Of a stretch of 50,939 bases of DNA, positions 18,278 to 26,302 are shown in pieces; position 1 is the stretch's first letter, and every line of letters starts with the position of its first letter. The notes under the pieces were generated by a model that was not told where the DNA came from, made no database searches, and saw only the letters and a list, made by a program, of their open reading frames with translations. Made by a program: the position numbers and the translations under genes. This DNA comes from an uncultured Verrucomicrobia subdivision 3 bacterium (GTDB taxonomy: Bacteria; Verrucomicrobiota; Verrucomicrobiia; Limisphaerales; UBA11358): assembly GCA_903875465.1 (NCBI GenBank), contig CAIQWB010000128.1:1-50939 (forward strand), read 5' to 3'.

Positions 18278-19489
18278 TTACGGTTGCAACAACCGTTGCA
18301 CCGTCCAAAACAAACCGGTCGCCGCAATCAAACTCGAAGCAGGCACCACAATCACCGCCCGGTACCAAGGCTTTTGTCGCCACCAACCAACAGCCAGAAA
18401 AGCCAGCGTAATCACCAATAATTGTCCCAATTCCACCCCGGAATTAAAGGTGACCAGGGCCAAAGCAAACTGCTGGCGGGCAAGGCCAAAAGAAGTCAGC
18501 ACCCCGGCGAAGCCCAGTCCGTGCACCAGCCCAAATCCAAAAATTACGAACGGACGCCAGGGTTGCAATTTTGGGGTGCAAATGTTTTCCACCGCCACGA
18601 AGGTAATGGAAAGCGCGATCAACGGCTCCACGATCGCCGGCGGTAATCTGAAAATGCCATACAGCGACAAGCCCAGGGTGATGGAGTGCGCCACGGTGAA
18701 GGCCGTGACCTGGATGAGCAGGGGTTTCAGGCGGTTGCCCAAAAGGAACAAACCCAGAACGAAGAGAATATGATCTAGCCCCTCAGGAACGATGTGCTTA
18801 AAGCCCAGCGCGAGATATTGCCGGGCCACATGCCAGTGACTGGGTTCGGGAATCGCGGGAGTGGCCGTGGGCCGGGCCGCGGTCAAGGGAACCGGATCGG
18901 TGTCGAGGCCGGGATTGGCGATCACGGAAGCCGGGGACAGGACCGGGCGCATCACGGTCATGGCCACGGAGCCCAAGGCGGGTGGAAAGCGAAAAGCCAC
19001 CGACCGGGTGCCGGGGGGCAGTCGTCCTGCCAGGGAGGCCATTAACATGACCGGTAGCCGGGGTGTCGGGGGCGATGCCCGGTATCGCTGCAAATCTTCC
19101 AGCGTCGGAAACACATTGGTGTCCAATGTCCCCGGCACACCATCCGCCAGCACCGCAAATTCCCGCGCGAAACGTTGCCGGGCTGCTGCCACCTGTGCCG
19201 CTAAATTCGTCTCCGGGCCGTCCAACAGTTGATTCATGGCGGCATCGGCCGTGGCCTGCGACGTCTGATTAAGGGCAAAAGCGACCACGTCAAACGTCAA
19301 ATCCATTTCGTAACGACCATCGGGTTCAATGGTCACGGTGGCCATGGAAAATGCCGGGAGGTGGGCACCGGCCTGCAGGCAGACCAGACACCCTAGCCAG
19401 CAACCCAGCCAGACCGCTGGCCAGCACCCGGGCCATCGCGGCCAACCACGCCCGGTAGTGCGTCTCCGCTTGTGGCCGGCTCGAATCAT
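18278..19489 (-). CDS. HupE/UreJ-family membrane protein
   Basis: A 403-residue protein with a signal-like hydrophobic start (about 22-42), an exported N-terminal region (about 43-220) and about six membrane helices after that. The C-terminal half carries the HupE/UreJ_2 signatures: HIVPEGLDHILFVLGLFLL, VAHSITLGLSL and NSGVELGQLLVITLAFLAVG. Relatives are proposed nickel or cobalt permeases or accessory proteins of metalloenzymes, but many, like this one, stand away from hydrogenase or urease genes. Its ATG overlaps the stop of the upstream GH38 gene (ATGA), so both come from one transcript. Function here is not known. Confidence 0.85.
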   Translation of the reverse strand: MIRAGHKRRRTTGRGWPRWPGCWPAVWLGCWLGCLVCLQAGAHLPAFSMATVTIEPDGRYEMDLTFDVVAFALNQTSQATADAAMNQLLDGPETNLAAQVAAARQRFAREFAVLADGVPGTLDTNVFPTLEDLQRYRASPPTPRLPVMLMASLAGRLPPGTRSVAFRFPPALGSVAMTVMRPVLSPASVIANPGLDTDPVPLTAARPTATPAIPEPSHWHVARQYLALGFKHIVPEGLDHILFVLGLFLLGNRLKPLLIQVTAFTVAHSITLGLSLYGIFRLPPAIVEPLIALSITFVAVENICTPKLQPWRPFVIFGFGLVHGLGFAGVLTSFGLARQQFALALVTFNSGVELGQLLVITLAFLAVGWWRQKPWYRAVIVVPASSLIAATGLFWTVQRLLQP

Positions 19490-22400
19490 GGGTCGACCCG
19501 CAGGGTCACCAATTCAAACTTGGCAAGAGGGATGCTTTCCGGCGCGCGGGCGCCTTGTTCTTCGCGGCCACTGGAGAGCCACGTCTGGCGCACCGGCTGG
19601 GTCCAATGCAGCCGCGCCGTCTGCGGTTCTCCGGTGGGGTTATAAAGCCGCACAATCAGTGCTTTGCCGTCGTCGCTTGGTTTGCAGGCCGTGGCCATGA
19701 CGCTGGCTGGTTCAATCTGCAGGCGGGAGGGACAGGGGCGCGGCCCAACAGCCCGGGTCACCACCAGTGGCACGGTGCTCTCCACCCCGAAATGCGTGGC
19801 CGCCACGGCATCATAAACCCCATGCGGACGCAGTGCGTAGTGGAACCAGGTGGGGCCCGATTGTTCGGCGCGGTAGTTCGTGTGCCAGTGGTTGTTCATC
19901 GCCCAAGAATACAGGGTGGCGGCCGGCGCGATGTGCTTGAGGTAGGCATTCGGGTTCGGCTGGCTGCGGGGCAGGTTGGCCGTCAGTCCCCCCAATTCCA
20001 TCAAGGGAGCGTCAGCGGTGGCCCACGTCACGCCGAGTTGATCATTGGCCACATCCACCCAGCGTTCGACACAAAACCAGTTCTTGCACGCACCCGGCAG
20101 TTGATCCGTTTCCGGCTCGCCAATGGCCCCTGGACTGTTGATGTGTACCACCGGGTTGGGGACGTTGAAGCTGAAGCCAAAATGCACGCCTTCCACCGTG
20201 CGCAAGGCGGTTTTATCCACCAAATCCAGCAAATCCACGCGGTCCAGGCCATCCACCAACCGCACTTCGCGGGCCAGTCGCTGACACCCCGGCGCACGCG
20301 ACTCCACCAGTAAGGACACCACGAGCGGGCCGGCTTCCTTAATCGTGATCCGGGCCGGACCGCTGGACTGAACTTTGGTGACGTCACCGCCCGGCAGGTA
20401 GAGGTAGTTATTGATTTTACCCTTTGCCAATTCCCCCGCCAATCCGCTGGTGCGCAAACTGTTGATGTCGCCGGTGGCAGGATCCAGTGTGACGGAGAGC
20501 AGCGGCGTCGTAAGGGTTGTGCCCGTGACCGCCGCGTGACCACCGCTTGCCCGCCCGGGACTAATCGTGAACCGTCGGGCCCCTAGCGGTGGAATGTCCC
20601 GCGCCAGAAAACCGAGTTCACCTGTGGATAGCCGTTGCGCTGGCACCGGTTGGCCTTGGTCATCGTGCACGGACTCCCCTCCGGTCGAGGCCGGCAGGGT
20701 GACCAGATCGGTGCGCGGCCAGGAGGTGGTGTTGAAAACATCCACGGTTTGCCCGTTGAGCGTGGTTCGATTGGTGCCCAGCGCCTGCCCCAGCAAGTCT
20801 CGCGAGGCCTGGTCAGCGTCAAGGGCGTAAGCCTGCTTGTATTTCCACTGGGTGGCCACAAATGCCAGGTCGGGCTGGGACACGCTATTGTAAGCGCCCC
20901 AAGTGTGTTCACTATAAAGCGCCGCATTTTTCCAAGCCTTGCCGAAGTCATCGGCCGGAAATATGCCTGGAGTCAACAAGGCCCAAAGCGTTTCGGCCTG
21001 CACCAAACGATCGGTGGCCTGGCGGTTAATGCCCGTCTCGCGGGCCGAGGACCCCGCCCCATCCTCCCAGTAAGGAGTCATGTCGCCCCGATAGGTGGGC
21101 AGCTCTTTGCCATAACGCTCCTCCAAGGCATGAAACGCCTCACTGGTGGTGGCAATGACCAGTTTGGGCCAGGTGTGGGTGGCGTTCCATTCCCGCACGG
21201 CCGGCATCACCCCCTCGTCGGGCAGGCCGTTATCGCCTTTGGTCCAGCGCAGTTGGACAATATCATAAGCGTATTTTTGCTCCTCCAGCCTTTGCAGCAG
21301 GAATGGCAGCCCATTGGTGAGTGATGTAAAATGGTGGCCAAAGGAATAGCCGCCTTGAGAACCCCAGTAGAGGACTTTTTCCCGACCCGAGGGGGACTCC
21401 CAGTAAAACGGGTGGTTCTCCCATTGCTCGCGCACATACCCAATGCGATCACCCTCCATGGTCTGCGAGGCATTGGGACCATCCGAAATGTACTTCACCC
21501 CGAATTGCGCCAGGGCGGGCACGACTCCCCAGGTCAGTCCCGGCACATCGCTGATCATCATCGAGTCGACCGTCACGCCACAGCGATGCCCGAGCGCGGT
21601 GGCAAAACTAAATTGGCGGAGTAATTCTTCGGAGCGGCACAAGCCCGTCAGCAAGTTACCGTACATGGCGTCCACCCCGATATTGCCATCCTGGATTGCT
21701 TGGTTAAAGGCCGTCAATTGTTGCGGCGTGGCGGTGGCGAAGAAATCATCGGCCGGCAGCATGACTTCCAGGTTCCACTTAAAGCGCGCGCCGGCCGGGT
21801 AAGCTTTCGACTCCTGGAATAATTCGAGCGAACGCGCCACATTGCGCGCCTGCTTTTTGGCGATGTTCGGTTGGATATCCGTGTAACCCACATCATTATG
21901 CGAATGCATCAGAATATAGACGATCCAATGGCGCACGGGCTGTTGCGTGATGGGCAGGCTGGCCAGCAGGTTGCCGGCTTCGGTGACGTTGAGCGTGGTC
22001 GCGGTTTCCTGGTCGACCGCCGGGACCATTAAATGAAGTTCCTGCACCCCCGGGTGTAATTGAATTTGACCCACTGCCGTCTGCCCCAGATGCACCGTGG
22101 CGCTCCGCGCACGGCCCGTGACCAGCATCGTGGCACTGAGGGGTTGGCGCAATTCGCCATTGATTTCCAGCAAACTGGGAGCCATGCGGGCGGACCGCAC
22201 GATCACTGTATTGGCGGCCGGGGTCGCGGAAACACCTGCGGGCGTGGCCAGGGCTATACTGTCGTAAAGCAACCAGCAACCGGTGGTCGTGGTAAGGTCG
22301 ATGACGTTGTTCCCGGTTTTCAATAAACTGGCCGGGAAAGTAACGGTAAATTGACACGGCTTGCCTTGGGCAGGATGCCCTTCCACGGAAGCATCGCCCG

Positions 22401-22806
22401 CCCCGGCCGGGAGATTTTGTTCAAACGCCTGGCCATTGATTGTGATAACCAGGTGCGGCGGCGACTGGCTCTGGGTGTCCAGCAAGTTAACCTGCAATTG
22501 TGCCGTCCCTTCGGCAACGGTCTGGCCAATGCCAAATAGAATGGTGAAGGTATGAGGCCGGCTGCCCGCCCAACTGTCGACCGGGCCGGGTTGAACATAC
22601 GGCCAGTCATGGCGCGTATCCGACTGGCCAATCACAAAAACCGCATCTTGGGTGTACTGGGCAAAACCTCCCGGTGCGAGGGCAAATTCAGCGTTACCAT
22701 GATCGGTCTGGCCAATTTGCCAGAGCCAGGGGTGGCCTGCGCCGAAGGCCGAAGCCGTCGTTATCCACACGAACACTGTCAGGAATCGATAAAGAGTTTT
22801 ATTCAT
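19486..22806 (-). CDS. GH38-type alpha-mannosidase-like protein with PL4-like N-terminal domain
   Basis: A 1106-residue secreted protein. The ATG at 22806 is preferred to an upstream TTG because it opens the signal peptide (MNKTLYRFLTVFVWIT). Residues about 25-185 resemble the C-terminal carbohydrate-binding domain of rhamnogalacturonan lyases (LWQIGQTDHGNAEF, HDWPYVQPGPVDSWAGS, and the late VIDLTTTTGCWLLYDSI). From about 295 a GH38 catalytic domain follows, with an intact HSHNDVGYTD motif (His303, Asp305), Asp420 in MISDVPGLTWG and a SEHTWGAYN zinc-histidine motif near 640. A beta-rich C-terminal half follows. It should cleave alpha-mannosyl or related linkages on a complex glycan. HupE-like protein is encoded directly downstream. 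Confidence 0.85.
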   Translation of the reverse strand: MNKTLYRFLTVFVWITTASAFGAGHPWLWQIGQTDHGNAEFALAPGGFAQYTQDAVFVIGQSDTRHDWPYVQPGPVDSWAGSRPHTFTILFGIGQTVAEGTAQLQVNLLDTQSQSPPHLVITINGQAFEQNLPAGAGDASVEGHPAQGKPCQFTVTFPASLLKTGNNVIDLTTTTGCWLLYDSIALATPAGVSATPAANTVIVRSARMAPSLLEINGELRQPLSATMLVTGRARSATVHLGQTAVGQIQLHPGVQELHLMVPAVDQETATTLNVTEAGNLLASLPITQQPVRHWIVYILMHSHNDVGYTDIQPNIAKKQARNVARSLELFQESKAYPAGARFKWNLEVMLPADDFFATATPQQLTAFNQAIQDGNIGVDAMYGNLLTGLCRSEELLRQFSFATALGHRCGVTVDSMMISDVPGLTWGVVPALAQFGVKYISDGPNASQTMEGDRIGYVREQWENHPFYWESPSGREKVLYWGSQGGYSFGHHFTSLTNGLPFLLQRLEEQKYAYDIVQLRWTKGDNGLPDEGVMPAVREWNATHTWPKLVIATTSEAFHALEERYGKELPTYRGDMTPYWEDGAGSSARETGINRQATDRLVQAETLWALLTPGIFPADDFGKAWKNAALYSEHTWGAYNSVSQPDLAFVATQWKYKQAYALDADQASRDLLGQALGTNRTTLNGQTVDVFNTTSWPRTDLVTLPASTGGESVHDDQGQPVPAQRLSTGELGFLARDIPPLGARRFTISPGRASGGHAAVTGTTLTTPLLSVTLDPATGDINSLRTSGLAGELAKGKINNYLYLPGGDVTKVQSSGPARITIKEAGPLVVSLLVESRAPGCQRLAREVRLVDGLDRVDLLDLVDKTALRTVEGVHFGFSFNVPNPVVHINSPGAIGEPETDQLPGACKNWFCVERWVDVANDQLGVTWATADAPLMELGGLTANLPRSQPNPNAYLKHIAPAATLYSWAMNNHWHTNYRAEQSGPTWFHYALRPHGVYDAVAATHFGVESTVPLVVTRAVGPRPCPSRLQIEPASVMATACKPSDDGKALIVRLYNPTGEPQTARLHWTQPVRQTWLSSGREEQGARAPESIPLAKFELVTLRVDP

Positions 22807-23349
22807 AATGGTCAACCAGGCCGGGACCTTGCAATCCTACGGAGGTGTGCGTCCCATTTCAAGGCTGACCAAAAGCTGCCCGCGATTTAACCGCTCAAGA
22901 ACTGATTTTGATTATTAAAGGCGCCTTTACCCACCAACCCAGCCCATCAGGCAGAGAGATCGCATCCCAATATTCAGCGGCCTGTAGGCCTGCCTTGACG
23001 GGTGAAAACTAGGGGGGGCGTCACTTATTGCAGTTTTAACTTCTCATAGTCTTGTGGTCTTGGAATTTGTCTTTTGCCGGACCGATAAATTCAGCCCGTC
23101 TTTAGTTCAAATTAATCTGGACAGGTCTGTTCCAAACAACTAAACCAAGCCCCTTGAACGTTAATAAACGAATGAACTTTGGCTTCCCTTGCTTTCGGGG
23201 TTTTTAACCATGGCGCAACCCAAAACATTTTAGCGCATCCAATATTGAGTTGGTATTAGTTTCAGCGTGCATTCGCTTTTTCGTGGCGGCTAAGGCGATG
23301 ACATTTGCGAGTTCGGGATTGGTGAAAGCCAGTTGATTATTTGGCGGTG
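22807..23349. promoter_or_regulatory. Divergent intergenic region with a 14-base perfect palindrome
   Basis: These 543 bases lie between the minus-strand GH38 gene and the plus-strand esterase gene and must hold promoters in both directions. They are more AT-rich than the flanking genes. The one clear element is a perfect palindrome at 22916-22929, TAAAGGCGCCTTTA, about 110 bases upstream of the GH38 start, which may be an operator. I see no RNA gene, no repeat and no credible small open frame in the rest. Confidence 0.4.
22916..22929. promoter_or_regulatory. Perfect 14-base palindrome, candidate operator
   Basis: TAAAGGCGCCTTTA reads identically on both strands. It lies about 110 bases upstream of the GH38 gene and about 420 bases upstream of the esterase gene. 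It is too short to be a terminator and lacks a T-tract. A dimeric-regulator binding site is the most natural reading, but no bound protein can be named. Confidence 0.35.
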
Positions 23350-24816
23350 ATGTCGTTTGTGATAAAATTTTTATTTGTCCTGATATGCGCGGGTGCATTG
23401 GCCAACGCGGCCGAGCAGAAGGTTTACCGCATCTTGCCGGTGGGCGATTCCATTACCGAGGGTGGAAAAACTTTTTCCAACTACCGCTATCCACTTTGGG
23501 AAAAACTACACACCGCCGGTTATCTCATGGAGTTTGTAGGCTCATGCAGCACCGATTCGCGTGTCGGGCCCTTGCGGCACGAGGGGTATAGCGGTAAGAA
23601 TGCCGAGTTTTTAGCGGGGAAAGTGGAAAATTATTTCCGTACCAATAGCGCTGATATTTTGCTGATTCATGCTGGTCACAATCACACGAATACCGAAGCG
23701 CCAGTGGGAGGCATCGTGGCATCGACCGAAAAAATGATCCGGAAGGCGCGCGCGGCAAATCCCAAAGTCATTGTGCTTGTGGCGCAGGTGATACCCAGTG
23801 GTAAGCTGCCGAAATACAGTTATCTGCCGGCGCTGAACGTCGAACTCGGCAGGCTTGCCTTGCGTTTAAACTCCCTCGCTTCGCCAGTCTTGGCGGTCAA
23901 TATGGCCGATGGATTTGACTGGCGTGAGGACACGATTGACGACCATGTGCATCCGAATGCCTGCGGCGCGGCGAAGATGGCGGCGAAGTGGTTCACGGCG
24001 CTGACGAATTTGCTGGAGACACCCCCACAGCCACCGCTTCATCCTGCGATTATCATTTACAAACATGCAAGCGAATCAGACTTGACGTTGCATGTGTTTA
24101 TGCCCGCTAAACAGTTTGGCGGCAAGCCAGCTCCTGCGGTGATCTTTTTCTTCGGCGGCGGCTGGCAGGTGGGAACACCGATCCAATTTTATTCCGAGTG
24201 CGCGCATTTTGCGGCCGAGGGCTTTGTTGCCATAAGTGCGGATTACCGCATTGCGTCGGTACATCACACGACACCCTTTGAAAGTGTGGCGGACGGCAAG
24301 TCGGCCATCCGCTGGGTAAGGCGGCACGCGGTGGAACTGGGCGTGGATCCAGCACGTATTGTGGCGGCTGGCGCGTCCGCCGGCGGACAAGTAGCCGCGG
24401 CGGCAGGCATTGTGCCGGGTTTGGACGATTTGGGCGAGGATTTGACTGTGAGTTCAATCCCAAACGCCCTGTTGCTGTGGTATGCCGTTATTGACAACGG
24501 CCCGGATGGTTACGGTCCGCCGGAAATGAAGGCGCGCTTCAAAGAAATCTCTCCGCTGCATAACATCACGCGCCAAGCGCCGCCGACATTGTTTCTGCTG
24601 GGCACGAGGGACAAATACATTCCCGGGCCGACGGCGGAGCATTTCAAGTTGCGCATGGAACAATGCGGCATCCGGTGCCATCTTAAAGTTTTTTCCGGCG
24701 CGGGCCATCCGCTTTATGAATGGCGCAAAGGCTCGTCCCCGCTGCGCACCGAGGCGTTGGCGGCTGCGGATAAATTCCTGGCCGAACTTGAATATCTTCC
24801 AACGCTGTCGAAATGA
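23350..24816 (+). CDS. Secreted two-domain esterase: SGNH hydrolase fused to alpha/beta hydrolase
   Basis: A 488-residue protein with a signal peptide (about 1-20, ending ALANA). The ATG at 23350 is preferred over a TTG 9 bases upstream. Residues about 25-225 are an SGNH esterase: GDSITEGG with Ser34, a HAGHNHTN block and a DDHVHPNACG block with the catalytic Asp-His pair. Residues about 235-485 are an alpha/beta hydrolase of the BD-FAE/carboxylesterase type: FFFGGGWQ oxyanion loop, GASAGG nucleophile, GTRDKYIPG acid and GAGHPLYEW histidine. Both catalytic sets look intact. Such enzymes remove acetyl or feruloyl groups from xylan or pectin. It converges on the XylR-like regulator gene, with 41 bases between them. 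Confidence 0.88.
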   Translation: MSFVIKFLFVLICAGALANAAEQKVYRILPVGDSITEGGKTFSNYRYPLWEKLHTAGYLMEFVGSCSTDSRVGPLRHEGYSGKNAEFLAGKVENYFRTNSADILLIHAGHNHTNTEAPVGGIVASTEKMIRKARAANPKVIVLVAQVIPSGKLPKYSYLPALNVELGRLALRLNSLASPVLAVNMADGFDWREDTIDDHVHPNACGAAKMAAKWFTALTNLLETPPQPPLHPAIIIYKHASESDLTLHVFMPAKQFGGKPAPAVIFFFGGGWQVGTPIQFYSECAHFAAEGFVAISADYRIASVHHTTPFESVADGKSAIRWVRRHAVELGVDPARIVAAGASAGGQVAAAAGIVPGLDDLGEDLTVSSIPNALLLWYAVIDNGPDGYGPPEMKARFKEISPLHNITRQAPPTLFLLGTRDKYIPGPTAEHFKLRMEQCGIRCHLKVFSGAGHPLYEWRKGSSPLRTEALAAADKFLAELEYLPTLSK

Positions 24817-24857
24817 CGAAAATATTGATTCAATTCGGTGAGAGCGTGAATTATTTA

Positions 24858-26083
24858 TCAACCTGCTTTTGGCGTGTGCTTGGGCTGGGGGCAACGGCCT
24901 TGCGCCTCATGGCGGTATCGTAGCGGCGTGGTTTTAAATTTATTGCGGAAGATGTAGGTCATGTGATCAGGCGAGCCAAAACCAGAAATGTCTGAAATTT
25001 TCTCGATGGAAAGATTGGTTTCCCACAGCAGTTGTTTCGCACGGTCAAGCTGGGTGTGGCGGATGTGGTCGGCCGGGCTTCTATCCAAAAAGGATTTGAA
25101 CTTTTTTTCCAACAGCCTGCGGGAGATGCCGGCGTGTTGGGCGACGTCCTGAACGTTGATTTGATGCACCGCATGTTCGCGGATAAACCCCAGTGCTTTT
25201 GCCACGTGCGGGTCAGCGATGGCCATCGTGTCTGTGGATTGCCGGGTGACGACTCGCAGCGGCGGGATTAGGATGGTCCGTTTGGGTGGTTTGCCACCGT
25301 TCATCAATTGGTGCAGCAGGGACGCCGATTCGTTGCCAATGGCCTCGCTGGCGGATTGGACTGCGGAGATGGGAACGCGCGACATATCGCACAAAAAATC
25401 ATCCGAGCCACTCAAAATCGCCACTTCTTCTGGAACTCTCAAGCCGATCGCCTGACAAGCATGGATGATTTCCCGTCCGCCACTCCAGGTGAACACGGCG
25501 ACGGGTTTGGGCAGTGACTTTAGCCAGTCGGCAAGTTCTTCAATGCCCAAATTCCAATCTGGCGTCTGGGCTCCTCCATGGGTCTGCACGCACCGCACGA
25601 AACTTTTCCCGCCCGCTTTGGCCACCGCCTTGACAAAGGCAGATTGCTGCCGGACGGCTATTCCAATCCATTCAGGCAAAGGTAGGCAAAATAGTGAAAG
25701 CCTCGTTCCAGAAAATAATTGACAGCTAATTTTGCCGAAGCGGCCACATCCGCATTCACCCGCGTGAATGCCGGGGCGCCGGGAATAGTGATGGCTGACA
25801 CATTGACCACCGGGATTCCACTCGCCCGCATTTCCAGCCTGCGGGCCATCTCGAGATTTGCGATGCGGGCGATAACGCCGTCACCTTGCCATCCGACCGG
25901 CAGTTCCAGGGTTTCTTCACAGCCGCGCGACCCAATAAAAACATGCCAGAAATCATTGGTGCTGATGTATTGCCGAATGCCTGTGATCACGCGCCTGGAC
26001 CAGTCGGTGGAAGTGTCGATCAATATGGCCACCCGTGGAATGTGGCGATCTGATCCGGTTTGTGATGGAATTTGATGGCTCAA
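24858..26083 (-). pseudogene. XylR-like regulator (periplasmic-binding-type sensor plus AraC DNA-binding domain), frameshifted
   Basis: Two overlapping frames together make one regulator of about 408 residues. The first (25658-26083) starts with MSHQIPSQTG and holds the sensor start (RVAILIDTSTDWSRRVITGI) up to NYFLERGFHYFAY. The second (24858 to about 25679) continues with LPEWIGIAVRQQSAFV, the rest of the sensor domain and an AraC-type double helix-turn-helix (INVQDVAQHAGISRRLLEKK and LSIEKISDISGFGSPDHMTY). The whole span is one base short of a multiple of three, so one base is missing near 25660-25685. It may be a true pseudogene or a sequence error. It is convergent with the esterase and divergent from the large repeat protein, either of which could be its target. 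Confidence 0.85.
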
Positions 26084-26302
26084 GAGTTCAGGTGTTCACA
26101 AATATCAATAAGCAGTCTCGTGCGCAAATTCTAGGAAAAAAGACGCAAACTGCTCTTTTCGTAACCCTGGTTTAAAATTAAGGTCAATCATCACCCATAC
26201 GTTTTGCCAATGTTTGCGGATGTTCCCGGTAACATCTGACTGGGGCATGGCAGGCTATGATTGTTAAAAAACTTGTTCCGTAACGAAACCAAAATAACTT
26301 GA
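26084..26302. promoter_or_regulatory. Divergent promoter region of XylR-like gene and repeat-protein gene
   Basis: These 219 bases separate divergent genes and should hold both promoters. An imperfect 15-base palindrome, GTTCCGTAACGAAAC (26275-26289, 12 of 15 positions symmetric), lies 13 bases before the repeat-protein ATG. It could be a repressor site or the lower part of the promoter. No Shine-Dalgarno precedes the ATG at 26303. Confidence 0.35.
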
